Shown piece after piece: positions 1 through 8,748 of a DNA stretch of 64,000 nt. The position numbers and the translations under genes were made by a program. Location of the stretch: positions 65,515 through 129,514 of the forward strand of contig NZ_KL591013.1 in assembly GCF_000716335.1 (NCBI RefSeq), read 5' to 3'. Position 1 is the stretch's first letter, and each line of letters starts with the position of its first letter. The notes beneath the pieces are model-generated. The model did not search any database. It was not told the origin of the DNA and saw only the letters and a list, made by a program, of their open reading frames with translations. The DNA comes from Streptomyces sp. NRRL S-118 (GTDB lineage Bacteria; Actinomycetota; Actinomycetes; Streptomycetales; Streptomycetaceae).

Positions 1-797
1 AGGGCGTGGCTGAAGCCGTGCTCGTCCCCCGCGATCAGCTCGGGGTAGTGGAAGTCGTCGCCGGTGTAGCAGCGCACGCCGTCCGGGAGGCGGCGGCGCA
101 GGCCGGCCTCGCGCTCCGCGTCCAGCAGGGACACCTTGATGCCGTCGACCTTGTCCGGGTGCTCGGCGATGACCTTCAGGAAGGTGTCGGTCGCCGCGTC
201 CGGACCGGCCGAGCCCCAGTAGCCCTCCAGTGCCGGGTCGAACATCGGGCCCAGCCAGTGCAGGATCACGGGGTCGCCCGCCTGGCGCAGCAGGTGCCCG
301 TAGACGGTGAGGTAGTCGTCGGGGGAGCGCGCGGCCGCGGCCAGCGCGCGGGACGCCATCAGGATGGGCTGCGCGCCCGTCTCCTCGACCAGCGCCAGCT
401 GCTCCTCGTACGCGGCGCGGACGGCAGCCAGGTCCACCGGACCGGACAGCTGGTCGGTGCCCACGCCCGCCGCGATGCGGCCGCCGACCGCCTTCGCCTC
501 GGCCGCCGAGCGGCGGATCAGCTCGGCGGCGCCGTCCCAGTCCAGGCCCATGCCGCGCTGCGCGGTGTCCATCGCCTCGGCGACGCCGAGCCCGTGGGAC
601 CACAGGTGGCGGCGGAAGGCGAGCGTGGCGTCCCAGTCGACCGCCGCGGGCGCGTCGGGGGACACGTCCGCGTACGGGTCGGCCACGACGTGGGCGGCGG
701 AGAAGACCGTGCGGGAGGCGAGCGGGGCGCCGCCCGCGGTGAAGGCGGCGGGTTCGGTCCGCGGTTCGTACGTGCCGTGCGGCAGCCGGATCGTCAC
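1..797 (-). CDS. DUF993 dihydrodipicolinate-synthase-like protein (3' end outside window)
   Basis: The reverse-strand frame reads from GTG at 797 (VTIRLPHGTYEPRTEPAAF) to the window edge, so about 265 residues are seen and the C-terminus is missing. The sequence matches the actinobacterial DUF993 family, often annotated as dihydrodipicolinate-synthase-like. It has TIM-barrel-like segments such as DPVILHWLGPMF and DKVDGIKVSLLDA; the lysine in GIKVSLLD is a plausible Schiff-base residue. The start GTG overlaps the stop of the upstream oxidoreductase gene by four bases (794-797), which indicates translational coupling. An aldolase or dehydratase step on a keto-sugar is inferred; the substrate is unknown. 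Confidence 0.8.
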   Translation of the reverse strand, partial: MTIRLPHGTYEPRTEPAAFTAGGAPLASRTVFSAAHVVADPYADVSPDAPAAVDWDATLAFRRHLWSHGLGVAEAMDTAQRGMGLDWDGAAELIRRSAAEAKAVGGRIAAGVGTDQLSGPVDLAAVRAAYEEQLALVEETGAQPILMASRALAAAARSPDDYLTVYGHLLRQAGDPVILHWLGPMFDPALEGYWGSAGPDAATDTFLKVIAEHPDKVDGIKVSLLDAEREAGLRRRLPDGVRCYTGDDFHYPELIAGDEHGFSHA

Positions 798-1945
798 GGC
801 GTCAGCTCCGGTACGTCGTAACGGCGGCCGTCCGCCGAGGACTTCAGGCCCAGCTCGGCGAGCTGAACACCACGCGCGCCCGCCAGCAGGTCCCAGTGGT
901 ACGGCTCGTCGAGCGCGACATGGCGCAGGAAGAGCTCCCACTGCGCCTTGAAGCCGTTGTCGAACCCGGTGTTGTCCGGGACCTCCTGCCACTGGTCGCG
1001 GAACGCGTGCGTCGCCGGCAGGTCGGGGTTCCACACCGGCCTGGGCGTGGCGGAGCGGTGCTGGACGCGGCAGCCGCGCAGGCCGGCGACCGCCGAGCCG
1101 TGGGTGCCGTCGACCTGGAACTCGACGAGCTCGTCGCGGTGGACGCGTACCGCCCAGGAGGAGTTGATCTGCGCGACGGCACCGCTCTCCAGCTGGAAGA
1201 TGCCGTACGCGGCGTCGTCGGCGGTGGCGGCGTACGGCTCGCCGTCCTCGTCCCAGCGCTGCGGGATGTGGGTGGTGACGTGGGCGCTGACGGAGGTCAC
1301 CCGGCCGAAGAGCTCGTGCAGGACGTACTCCCAGTGCGGGAACATGTCGACGGCGATGCCGCCGCCGTCCTCGGCGCGGTAGTTCCAGGAGGGGCGCTGG
1401 GCCGGCTGCCAGTCGCCCTCGAAGACCCAGTAGCCGAACTCGCCGCGCACGGACAGGATCTCGCCGAAGAAGCCGCCGTCGATGAGGCGCTTCAGCTTGA
1501 GCAGGCCCGGCAGGAAGATCTTGTCCTGGACGACGCCGTGCTTGATGCCGGCGTCCCGGGCGAGGCGGGCCAGTTCCAGGGCTCCGGCGGTGCCGGTGGC
1601 GGTCGGCTTCTCGGTGTAGACGTGCTTGCCGGCCGCGACGGCCTTCGTCAGCGCGTCGGCGCGGGCCGAGGTGACCTGTGCGTCGAAGTAGATCTCCGTG
1701 GTCTCGTCGGCGAGGGCCGCGTCGAGGTCGGTGGTCCATTCGGTCAGGCCGTGGCGTTCGGCGAGCGCGCGCAGGGCGTGCTCGCGGCGGCCGACGAGGA
1801 CGGGTTCGGGCCACAGGACCCGGCCGTCCCCGAGGTCGAGGCCGCCCTGTTCGCGGATGGCCAGGATGGAACGCACCAGGTGCTGGCGGTGGCCCATCCG
1901 GCCCGTGACGCCGTTCATGGCGATCCGCATCGTCCTGCGTGTCAC
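794..1945 (-). CDS. Gfo/Idh/MocA family oxidoreductase
   Basis: 383 residues. It is an NAD(P)-dependent dehydrogenase of the glucose-fructose oxidoreductase/inositol dehydrogenase family. The N-terminus (MRIAMNGVTGRMGH) starts a Rossmann fold. The family EKP motif is seen in VYTEKPTATG, and the C-terminal substrate domain contains RAEDGGGIAVDMFPHWEYV. I chose GTG 1945 because a GGAGGG Shine-Dalgarno lies just upstream; an internal ATG 15 bases later is possible. It is the first gene of an operon with the DUF993 gene and diverges from the lacI-type gene, with the operator between them. Oxidation of a sugar or cyclitol hydroxyl is inferred; the substrate cannot be read from sequence. Confidence 0.88.
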   Translation of the reverse strand: MTRRTMRIAMNGVTGRMGHRQHLVRSILAIREQGGLDLGDGRVLWPEPVLVGRREHALRALAERHGLTEWTTDLDAALADETTEIYFDAQVTSARADALTKAVAAGKHVYTEKPTATGTAGALELARLARDAGIKHGVVQDKIFLPGLLKLKRLIDGGFFGEILSVRGEFGYWVFEGDWQPAQRPSWNYRAEDGGGIAVDMFPHWEYVLHELFGRVTSVSAHVTTHIPQRWDEDGEPYAATADDAAYGIFQLESGAVAQINSSWAVRVHRDELVEFQVDGTHGSAVAGLRGCRVQHRSATPRPVWNPDLPATHAFRDQWQEVPDNTGFDNGFKAQWELFLRHVALDEPYHWDLLAGARGVQLAELGLKSSADGRRYDVPELTP

Positions 1946-1980
1946 GGAGGTCCCTCCAGATCTCGTCGGCCCGCGCGGCG

Positions 1981-1998
1981 GTAGCAAGCGCTTTCTAC
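1981..1998. promoter_or_regulatory. LacI-family operator
   Basis: GTAGCAAGCGCTTTCTAC is an 18-bp palindrome with only one mismatched pair around a central AAGCGCTT. The central CG and flanking arms fit LacI-family operators. It lies between the divergent oxidoreductase and lacI-type genes, so it probably controls both. Confidence 0.75.
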
Positions 1999-2068
1999 GA
2001 GGGGTGACGCTAGCCTGCGGGCAACGGCCCGTACAAGAGCCACGCCCGACTCTCCGCGGAGGAAAGCG

Positions 2069-3142
2069 ATGACAGTCACCCTGGCCGATGTGGCGGCGCG
2101 CGCCCGGGTGTCCCCGGCGACCGTGTCGCGTGTCCTGAACGGCAACTACCCGGTCGCCGCGTCCACGCGCGAGCGGGTGCTGCGCGCGGTCGACGAACTC
2201 GACTACGTGCTGAACGGGCCGGCCAGCTCGCTCGCCGCCGCCACCTCCGACCTGGTCGGGATCCTCGTCAACGACATCGCCGACCCCTTCTTCGGGATCA
2301 TGGCGGGTGCGGCGCAGAGCGCCATCGGCGAGGGCGCGTCGGGGCGCGCGGGCGGCGAGAAGCTCGCCGTGGTCTGCAACACGGGCGGCTCCCCCGAGCG
2401 GGAGCTGCGCTATCTGACGCTGCTCCAGCGCCAGCGGGCGGCGGCCGTCGTCCTCACCGGTGGCGCGCTGGAGGACCCGGGCCACACGGCGGCGATGACC
2501 GCGCGGTTCGCCAAGCTGGCGGACGCGGGCACGCGCGTGGTGCTGTGCGGGCGCCCGCCGGCGCCGGGGACCGGTGGGGACGCCGCGATCACGGCCGCGC
2601 TGGCCTTCGACAACCGCGGCGGCGGGCGGCGGCTCACCGAGCACCTGCTGGCGCTCGGCCACCGGCGGATCGGATACGTGGCCGGGCCGGCCGAGCGCAC
2701 CACGACGCGGCACCGGCTGGAGGGCCACCGCGAGGCGATGACGGCGGCGGGAGCGGCGGACGAGGAGTTGCGGCGGCTCACCGTGCACGGCCCGTACGAC
2801 CGCCGCTCGGGGTACGACGCGACGCTCGAACTGCTCCGGCGCGACCCGGAGCTCACCGCGGTGGTCGCCGCCAACGACACGGTGGCGCTGGGCGCCTGCG
2901 CCGCCCTGCGGGACCAGGGCCTGCGCATCCCCGAGGACGTCTCGGTGGCGGGCTTCGACGACCTGCCCTTCTCGGTGGACGCGGTGCCCGCGCTGACCAC
3001 GGTGCGACTGCCCCTGTCGGAGGCGGGCGCACGGGCCGGCCGGCTCGCGATCGGCACGGAGACCCCGCCCCCGGGCGGCATCGCGAAGATCGGCGCGGAA
3101 CTGATGGTGCGGGCCTCGACGGGGCGGCCGCGGGGCGCGTGA
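2069..3142 (+). CDS. LacI family transcriptional regulator
   Basis: 357 residues. The N-terminal helix-turn-helix (LADVAARARVSPATVSRVLNG, about residues 5-25) is classic LacI/GalR. It is followed by a hinge and a periplasmic-binding-protein-like effector domain (SDLVGILVNDIADPFFGIMA to SVAGFDDLPFS). A GGAGGAAAG Shine-Dalgarno precedes ATG 2069. It is divergent from the oxidoreductase/DUF993 operon and adjacent to the operator at 1981-1998. A role as local sugar-responsive repressor is inferred; the inducer is unknown. The effector domain is somewhat longer than usual at ASGRAGGEKLAVV, where a small insertion seems present. Confidence 0.93.
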   Translation: MTVTLADVAARARVSPATVSRVLNGNYPVAASTRERVLRAVDELDYVLNGPASSLAAATSDLVGILVNDIADPFFGIMAGAAQSAIGEGASGRAGGEKLAVVCNTGGSPERELRYLTLLQRQRAAAVVLTGGALEDPGHTAAMTARFAKLADAGTRVVLCGRPPAPGTGGDAAITAALAFDNRGGGRRLTEHLLALGHRRIGYVAGPAERTTTRHRLEGHREAMTAAGAADEELRRLTVHGPYDRRSGYDATLELLRRDPELTAVVAANDTVALGACAALRDQGLRIPEDVSVAGFDDLPFSVDAVPALTTVRLPLSEAGARAGRLAIGTETPPPGGIAKIGAELMVRASTGRPRGA

Positions 3143-3182
3143 CACCGCACTGTCGTGCTGACGACGGCACGCGGAGGCCCGC

Positions 3183-3343
3183 ATGACCATCACCTTGGAC
3201 GCGCCCGGCGCCCGGGACGCACCGGAAGGCGCCGGCCTGCCCCGCGGTACCGCGTCGAGATCACGGACGGGAAGATCATCACGACGCCGCAGGAGGGCCG
3301 CTCGATCACCGTCAGGACGGACGGCTTCCCGCGCACCGCGTGA
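3183..3343 (+). pseudogene. remnant of a Uma2-family (DUF820) protein
   Basis: A ribosome-binding-like GGAGG precedes ATG 3183, which opens MTITLDAPGARDAPEGAGLPRG. One frame over, the reading continues RYRVEITDGKIITTPQEG and then GRSITVRTDGFPRTA before a stop at 3343. The phrase YRVEITDGKII resembles the N-terminal strand of Uma2 proteins, and the last part resembles their C-terminus, so a frameshift plus a large internal deletion is the simplest reading. Intact Uma2 proteins have roughly 180-200 residues. The match is short, so this is moderate to low confidence. Confidence 0.4.
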
Positions 3344-3419
3344 CCGGGCCGGCGTCCGGCCGCGCGTGGCGGCGGGACGTTCGGTCATGGGTGGCGGACG
3401 AGCGGGTAGGTTCGCCGGC

Positions 3420-4202
3420 ATGAAGTACGCCTTCTCCACCCTCGGTGTCCCCGGAATGCCCGTCGCTGACGTCGTGCGGCTCGCCGCCGGAACGGGGTAC
3501 GACGGTGTCGAACTGCGCGCCCACCCCGAGGAGCCGGTGCACCCGGGGCTGGTGGCGCACGAACGGCGGGCCGTGGCCGAGGAGTTCGCCCGGGCGGGCG
3601 TCGACATCCTCGCCGTGGCGGGATACGCGCAGGTCGCGGCGGCGGGTGACGACGAGCCCGTGTACGAGGAGCTGCACCGGCTCCTGTACCTCGCGGCCGA
3701 CCTGGGCGCCCCGTACGTCCGGGTGTTCCCGGGCGGCGGGGACCAGGACCCCGCCGACGCGGACGCGACGGCGGCCCGGCGGCTGGGCGCCGCCGCGGAG
3801 GTCGCCGCCGAGCTCGACGTACGCATCCTCCTGGAGACGCACGACTCGCACCGCGCGGGTGCGGACGTGGCCCGGGTCGCGGGGACGGTGGGCCACAAGC
3901 ACGTGGGCGTGGTCTGGGACCTGATGCACACCTGGCTCGCGGGCGAGGCGCCCGAGGACACGCACGCCGTCCTGGCGCCCTACCTCGGCTATGTACAGGT
4001 CAAGGACATCGCGTCCCGCGAGGACACCACGCCTCTCCCCCTCGGTGCCGGGGTGCTGCCGCTCGACGAGTGCCTGTCCCTGATGCGCGGGCAGGGCTGG
4101 GTGTGCTGGGAGTACGAGAAGCGCTGGTACGCGGATGCCGCCGAGCTCCCGGCCCTGCTCGCGGCGGGACGCGAGCGCCTGTCGGGCACACCGCGGACCT
4201 GA
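3420..4202 (+). CDS. sugar phosphate isomerase/epimerase (xylose isomerase-like TIM barrel)
   Basis: 260 residues starting MKYAFSTLGVPGMPV. It belongs to the AP-endonuclease-2/xylose isomerase-like TIM barrel family. Metal-ligand-type residues are visible in ILLETHDSH, VVWDLMHTW, YVQVKDI and WVCWEYEKRW. A frame extension upstream exists, but ATG 3420 sits at the start of family homology. It probably belongs with the nearby oxidoreductase and DUF993 genes. In described pathways for 3-keto-glycosides and levoglucosan, a Gfo/Idh/MocA oxidase works with proteins of this fold; that parallel is inference. It converges on the EamA gene 33 bases away. Confidence 0.87.
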   Translation: MKYAFSTLGVPGMPVADVVRLAAGTGYDGVELRAHPEEPVHPGLVAHERRAVAEEFARAGVDILAVAGYAQVAAAGDDEPVYEELHRLLYLAADLGAPYVRVFPGGGDQDPADADATAARRLGAAAEVAAELDVRILLETHDSHRAGADVARVAGTVGHKHVGVVWDLMHTWLAGEAPEDTHAVLAPYLGYVQVKDIASREDTTPLPLGAGVLPLDECLSLMRGQGWVCWEYEKRWYADAAELPALLAAGRERLSGTPRT

Positions 4203-4235
4203 CCGCACCGGTCCCGGACCGGGCCCGTACCGCCG

Positions 4236-5195
4236 CTATCCCACCCGTGCCGGGGACGTCCCGGCCGGGTCCGGGCGCCGCTCGCCCCGCACCGCGGCGG
4301 CCCCGGCCGCCTCCTTGGCGGCCACCGCCGCGGGCCGGCGTCCCGCACGCCCCAGTGACGTCAGCGTCACCCCGCCCACCAGCAGCGCGGCCGCGCACCA
4401 GCGCAGGACGGTGATCCCCTCCCCGAGGAACAGGGCGGCCGAGGACATGCCGAAGACGGGGACCAGGAGGGAGAAGGGCGCGACCGAGGATGCGGGGTGG
4501 CGGCGCAGCAGCCACCCCCAGGCACCGAAGCCGAAGACGGTGGTGACCCAGGCGACGTAGACGATGACGCCCGCGCCCGTCCAGTCCAGCGACCGCAGCG
4601 CGGCCGCGTCCCGCGCCGGACCCTCGAACAGCAAGGACAGCGCGAGCAGCGGCAGGACCGGGACGGTGCTGACCCACACCATGAAGTTGAGCGCGTCGGG
4701 CGGGGCCGCCTTGCGGGTCAGGACGTTGGACACACCCCAGAACGCGGCGGCCGCGACGCACAGCGCGAGGCCCAGCAGGGGCCCGGAGGTGCCCTCGTCG
4801 ACCGCCGCGACCGCGATCCCGCCGAGCGCGACGGCCATGCCGGCCAGCCGGGTGCGGCCCGGGCGTTCACCGAGCGCCGCGAAGGCGAACAGCGCGGTGA
4901 AGACGGCCTGGATCTGGAGGACCAGCGAGGACAGACCCGCCGGGGCGCCCCGGTCCATGCCGGTGAAGAGCAGGCCGAACTTCGCGACGCCGAGCGTCAG
5001 GCCGACCCCGACGATCCACCTCCACGCCACCTTCGGGCGACCGACGAAGAAGACGGCGGGCAGGGCGGCCACCAGGAAGCGCAGGGCGGAGAAGAGCAGG
5101 GGCGGGAAGTGGTCGAGGCCGATGTCGATGACGACGAAGTTGACCCCCCAGACGGCGGCGACGAGCGTGGCGAGTGCGATGTGGGACGGGCGCAT
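4236..5195 (-). CDS. EamA/DMT family transporter
   Basis: 319 residues. It is an inner-membrane drug/metabolite exporter with two EamA repeats. About ten hydrophobic segments are visible, starting with SHIALATLVAAVWGVNFVV and ending with WCAAALLVGGVTLTSLG. The N-terminal WGVNFVV and second-half FWGVSNVLTRKA are typical of the family. ATG 5195 (MRPSHIAL) is preferred over an ATG nine codons upstream. It is divergent from a LysR gene with an inverted repeat between them, so LysR control is likely. Substrate unknown; this subfamily includes amino-acid and metabolite exporters. Confidence 0.9.
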   Translation of the reverse strand: MRPSHIALATLVAAVWGVNFVVIDIGLDHFPPLLFSALRFLVAALPAVFFVGRPKVAWRWIVGVGLTLGVAKFGLLFTGMDRGAPAGLSSLVLQIQAVFTALFAFAALGERPGRTRLAGMAVALGGIAVAAVDEGTSGPLLGLALCVAAAAFWGVSNVLTRKAAPPDALNFMVWVSTVPVLPLLALSLLFEGPARDAAALRSLDWTGAGVIVYVAWVTTVFGFGAWGWLLRRHPASSVAPFSLLVPVFGMSSAALFLGEGITVLRWCAAALLVGGVTLTSLGRAGRRPAAVAAKEAAGAAAVRGERRPDPAGTSPARVG

Positions 5196-5241
5196 GCACC
5201 GAGCATCCCGGGCCCGAACCATGTAGCACCAGCGCGGATCT

Positions 5242-5259
5242 CTTCATGATTGGATGAAG
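5242..5259. promoter_or_regulatory. LysR-type inverted repeat
   Basis: CTTCAT-gattgg-ATGAAG has perfect 6-bp arms with a 6-bp spacer. It sits in the 88-bp divergent interval between the EamA and LysR genes, where a LysR regulator normally binds to control both itself and its target. Confidence 0.55.
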
Positions 5260-5283
5260 CATCGCTTACGAAAGGGGGCCGCC

Positions 5284-6192
5284 GTGCTGGACCTCGGACG
5301 GCTGCGGGCGCTCCACGCGGTCTCGGTGTACGGCACGGTCGGCGCCGCCGCGGCCGCGCTCGGTTACACCCCGTCGGCCGTCTCGCAGCAGATCGCCAAG
5401 CTGGAGCGGGAGACCCGCACCACGCTCCTGGAACGGCAGGGGCGCGGTGTCCGCCTCACCGACGAGGCGCACCGGCTGGCCGCCACGGCGGAGCGGTTGC
5501 TGTCGATCGTCGAGGAGGCCGAGGTGCGACTGGAGGAACGGCGGGGCCTGCCGTCCGGGCGGCTGCGCGTCGGGTGCTTCGCCAGCGCCGCCCGGGGGCT
5601 GATGCCGCGCGCCCTCGCCGAGCTGGCGCGGCGTCACCCCGCGCTCGACGCCCGTCTGACGGAGGTGGATCCGCACCTGTCGGTCGACCTCGTCGGGCGG
5701 GGCGTGCTCGACCTGGCGGTGGCGCACGACTGGGACATCGCGCCGCTGCCCGCGCCGCCGGGGGTCGAGCAGGCCGTCATCGGGGACGACCTGTGCGACG
5801 TCCTCGTACCGCACGGGCATCCGCTGGCGGCGCGTGACGCCGTCCGGCGGGAGGACCTCACCGAGGAGCGGTGGATCGTGCAGCCGCCCGGCACGGTCTG
5901 CCACGACTGGCTGGTCCGCACGCTGCGGGCGGCCGGGCGCGAGCCGCACATCGTGCACCAGGCGGAGGAGAACCACACGCAGGTGGCCCTCGTCGCAGCC
6001 GGCCTGGGGGTGGCGCTGGTCCCGCGCCTGGGCCGTGGCACGCTGCCGGACGGGGTGGCCACCGTGCGCCTCGAACCGGTGCCGAAGCGGCGGTTGTCGG
6101 CGCTGTGGCGGGCGGGCGCCGCACGGCGGCCGGCGATCACCGAGACGGTCCGGACCCTGCAGGAGTTGTGGCCCTCGGTCGCCGCCACGTGA
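5284..6192 (+). CDS. LysR family transcriptional regulator
   Basis: 302 residues. An N-terminal winged helix (LDLGRLRALHAVSVYGTVGA, then TPSAVSQQIAKLERE) is followed by a LysR substrate-binding domain (GRLRVGCFASAARGLMP onward). GTG 5284 is chosen because AAAGGGGG lies six bases upstream; an in-frame ATG at 5254 is possible but lies inside the inverted repeat. Divergent from the EamA exporter, which is its likely target. The co-inducer is unknown. Confidence 0.92.
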   Translation: MLDLGRLRALHAVSVYGTVGAAAAALGYTPSAVSQQIAKLERETRTTLLERQGRGVRLTDEAHRLAATAERLLSIVEEAEVRLEERRGLPSGRLRVGCFASAARGLMPRALAELARRHPALDARLTEVDPHLSVDLVGRGVLDLAVAHDWDIAPLPAPPGVEQAVIGDDLCDVLVPHGHPLAARDAVRREDLTEERWIVQPPGTVCHDWLVRTLRAAGREPHIVHQAEENHTQVALVAAGLGVALVPRLGRGTLPDGVATVRLEPVPKRRLSALWRAGAARRPAITETVRTLQELWPSVAAT

Positions 6193-6588
6193 GGACCGTT
6201 CGGGCGCGCTGACCCCCGCCTTCCGGCGGCGCCCAGGACCGGCACCCGAGCGCGCCGCCTTGCCCCCCGAGGGTCCGCCGGGCGCGCTGCCTTGCCCCCT
6301 GAGGGTCCGTCGGACAGGCTGCCCCACCCGCCCGAGGGACCGTCCGGCACGCTGCCGCGCCGCCTGCGGCCCGTCGGGCAGCGCCGCCCCACCCCCCGGC
6401 ACCGCCCGGGAGCGCACCGCCCGGTGGCCCGCCGATCGTTCCCCACGGGCGCACGCCGATCCACCGGCACCCCGAGAGGGTCCGCCCGGCACGTCTCCGC
6501 GCAGTCCGCCAGCCCGTTCGGTACGCCGCCCCACCCCTGAAGGACCGTCGAGCACGGGGCCTGAGGGGCCGTCGGGCACGCCTTGCCA
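6191..6588. repeat. degenerate interspersed repeat array (about 25-bp unit)
   Basis: At least eight imperfect copies of a unit resembling GAGGGTCCGTCGGGCACGCT are seen. They start near 6191, 6269, 6301, 6334, 6365, 6475, 6539 and 6563. Spacing is irregular, about 30-110 bases. The array begins at the LysR stop codon. Two further G/C-rich tandem arrays of different sequence occur at 18309-18398 and 52999-53121. No coding pattern supports translation of the region. Confidence 0.6.
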
Positions 6589-6933
6589 CCGCCCTCATGA
6601 CGCCCTGCCGACGCACCGCACCGCACCGCAGCGGGCCGCGCCGCGGGGAACCCGGCGGCCGCCGGGTCCGTCGAACCGGGTGTACTGCCGGGGAGTCACC
6701 GCGGCGCGGTGCCGGCCCCGCCGTGCGGTCGCCGGCTCCCCCTCTCCGGCCGCCCCGCGGCCGGCGGTACGCCGCCACCGGCGCGCCCCCCTCCGCTGCG
6801 CCGGTGGCGGACCCGTCGCCCCCGCGGCTGCCGGGGTCCTTGACCTGGCAGTTACTTTCCGGCTATGCGTGACACCTTGGAAGTTTCCTTCACCACCTCC
6901 ACTTCCCTCCACGCACGGCCGGAAGGAGCACCA
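6589..6933. other. intergenic region upstream of the GH3 gene
   Basis: GC-rich sequence without a credible gene. Several GC inverted repeats are present, and the last part contains a pyrimidine-purine stretch around TTGGAAGTTTCCTTC (6881-6895) that could be promoter or operator sequence for the downstream hydrolase. Nothing more can be supported. Confidence 0.4.
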
Positions 6934-8748
6934 GTGCACCACCGGGCCACCACCTCCAGACGTACTCTCCTCACCGTCACCGCCGCCGCGGCGGCCGCCG
7001 CCGCGACCGGTGCCACGGCGTCCGCCCACGCCGGGGCCTCCGGCGACCGCCGCCTCCACGGACTCATCTCCCGCATGAGCCTGGAGGAGAAGGTCGGCCA
7101 GCTCTTCGTCATGCGGGTGTACGGGCACTCCGCCACCGCCCCCGACCAGGCCGACGCCGACGCCAACCTCAAGGAGATCGGCGTCCGTACCGCCGCCGAG
7201 CTCATCGCCCGGTACCACGTCGGCGGCATCATCTACTTCTCGTGGGCGCACAACACCCGCGAGCCGCACCAGATCGCCGACCTCTCCAACGGCATCCAGC
7301 GCGCCGGGCTGGACCGGCCCACGCCCGTCCCGCTGCTGATCTCCATCGACCAGGAGCACGGCATCGTGGCCCGGATAGGGGAACCCGCCACGCTGATGCC
7401 CGGCGCGATGGCGCTCGGCGCGGCCGGCTCCCGCTCCGACGCGCGGCGCGCCGCGCGGATCGCGGGCTCCGAGCTCGCCGCGATGGGCATCCGCCAGAAC
7501 TACGCGCCCGTCGCCGACGTCAACGTCAACCCCGCCAATCCCGTCATCGGCGTACGCTCCTTCGGCGCCGACCCGCAGGCCGTCGCCGGTCTGGTGGCCG
7601 CGCAGGTGAGGGGCTATCAGGCGGCGGGCGTGGCGGCCACGGCCAAGCACTTCCCCGGGCACGGCGACACCGAGACCGACAGCCACTACGGGCTGCCGCG
7701 GATCGGCCACACGCGCGCGCAGTGGGAGGCGCTCGACGCGCCGCCGTTCCGGGCGGCCGTCGCCGCTGGCATCGACTCCATCATGACGGCGCACATCGTC
7801 GTCCCGGCCCTCGACGCCGCCGAGGACCCCGCCACCCTCTCCCGCCCCATCCTCACCGGCATCCTGCGCGAACGCCTCGGCTACGACGGCGTCGTGGTGA
7901 CGGATTCGCTCGGCATGGAGGGGGTGCGCACCAAGTACGGCGACGACCGCGTGCCCGTCCTCGCGCTGAAGGCGGGCTGCGACCAACTGCTCAACCCGCC
8001 GGACCTGGCCCTCGCCTGGAACGCCGTGCTGCGGGCCGTACGGAGCGGCGAGATCAGCGAGGCCCGCCTCGACGAATCGATTCTCCGCATCCTGCGCCTG
8101 AAGGCGAAGCTCGGCCTGTTCCGCGATCCGTACGTCTCCCACGAGGGGGTCGACCGCGCCGTCGGCACCCGCTCCCACCTCGCCGCCGCCGACCGGATCG
8201 CCGAGCGGACCACGACGCTGCTGCTCAACGACGGCGGGCTGCTTCCGCTCGACCGCCGCGAGCGGCCGAACCTGCTCGTCGTGGGCGCCGATCCCGCGTC
8301 CCCCTCCGGGACCACCGGCCCGCCGACCGCCACCCTCGCCACCGCCCTGACCGAACTCGGCTTCACGGTGGCGGCCCTGTCCACCGGTACGGCTCCCTCC
8401 GCGGCACGGATCGACGAGGCGGTGGCGGCCTCGGCCGGAAAGGACGCGATCGTCGTGGGGACGTACAACGTCTCCGCCACCAGCACGCAGCGCACGCTGG
8501 TCTCCCGGCTCGCGGCGACCGGCGTGCCGGTGGTGACCGTCGCGATCCGCAACCCGTACGACGTGGCGCGGCTGGGCGGGCAGCGCGCCACCCTCGCCAC
8601 GTACTCCTGGACCGACGTCGAACTGCGCGCCGCGGCGCGGGTGATCGCCGGGCGGGCGCGGCCGGAGGGGCGGCTGCCCGTCCCGGTCCAGCGCGCGGAC
8701 GATCCGACCCGGGTGCTGTATCCGGTGGGGTACGGCCTGACGTACTAG
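6934..8748 (+). CDS. secreted GH3 beta-N-acetylhexosaminidase (NagZ-like)
   Basis: 604 residues from GTG 6934, supported by GGAAGGAG six bases upstream. The N-terminus has a twin-arginine-type signal (TSRRTLLTV, then an Ala-rich core and ASAHA), so export is expected. The GH3 catalytic domain shows the NagZ signature KHFPGHGDTETDSH near residue 238; the Asp-His pair there is the family acid/base dyad. VTDSLGMEG contains the likely nucleophile Asp324. A C-terminal alpha/beta domain follows (NLLVVGADPASPSG to the end). It would remove terminal N-acetylglucosamine from chitin or peptidoglycan fragments. The substrate is inferred from the KHFPGHG motif. Confidence 0.9.
   Translation: MHHRATTSRRTLLTVTAAAAAAAATGATASAHAGASGDRRLHGLISRMSLEEKVGQLFVMRVYGHSATAPDQADADANLKEIGVRTAAELIARYHVGGIIYFSWAHNTREPHQIADLSNGIQRAGLDRPTPVPLLISIDQEHGIVARIGEPATLMPGAMALGAAGSRSDARRAARIAGSELAAMGIRQNYAPVADVNVNPANPVIGVRSFGADPQAVAGLVAAQVRGYQAAGVAATAKHFPGHGDTETDSHYGLPRIGHTRAQWEALDAPPFRAAVAAGIDSIMTAHIVVPALDAAEDPATLSRPILTGILRERLGYDGVVVTDSLGMEGVRTKYGDDRVPVLALKAGCDQLLNPPDLALAWNAVLRAVRSGEISEARLDESILRILRLKAKLGLFRDPYVSHEGVDRAVGTRSHLAAADRIAERTTTLLLNDGGLLPLDRRERPNLLVVGADPASPSGTTGPPTATLATALTELGFTVAALSTGTAPSAARIDEAVAASAGKDAIVVGTYNVSATSTQRTLVSRLAATGVPVVTVAIRNPYDVARLGGQRATLATYSWTDVELRAAARVIAGRARPEGRLPVPVQRADDPTRVLYPVGYGLTY

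Noticed and set aside
794..3961. Very long reverse-strand open frame covering several genes
   Set aside because: Only the part at 794-1945 is a real protein (Gfo/Idh/MocA). The rest is Arg/Ala/Pro-rich and antisense to the lacI-type and isomerase genes.
6191..6588. CRISPR array
   Set aside because: Repeat copies are imperfect with irregular spacing and no conserved spacer length, and no cas genes are nearby.
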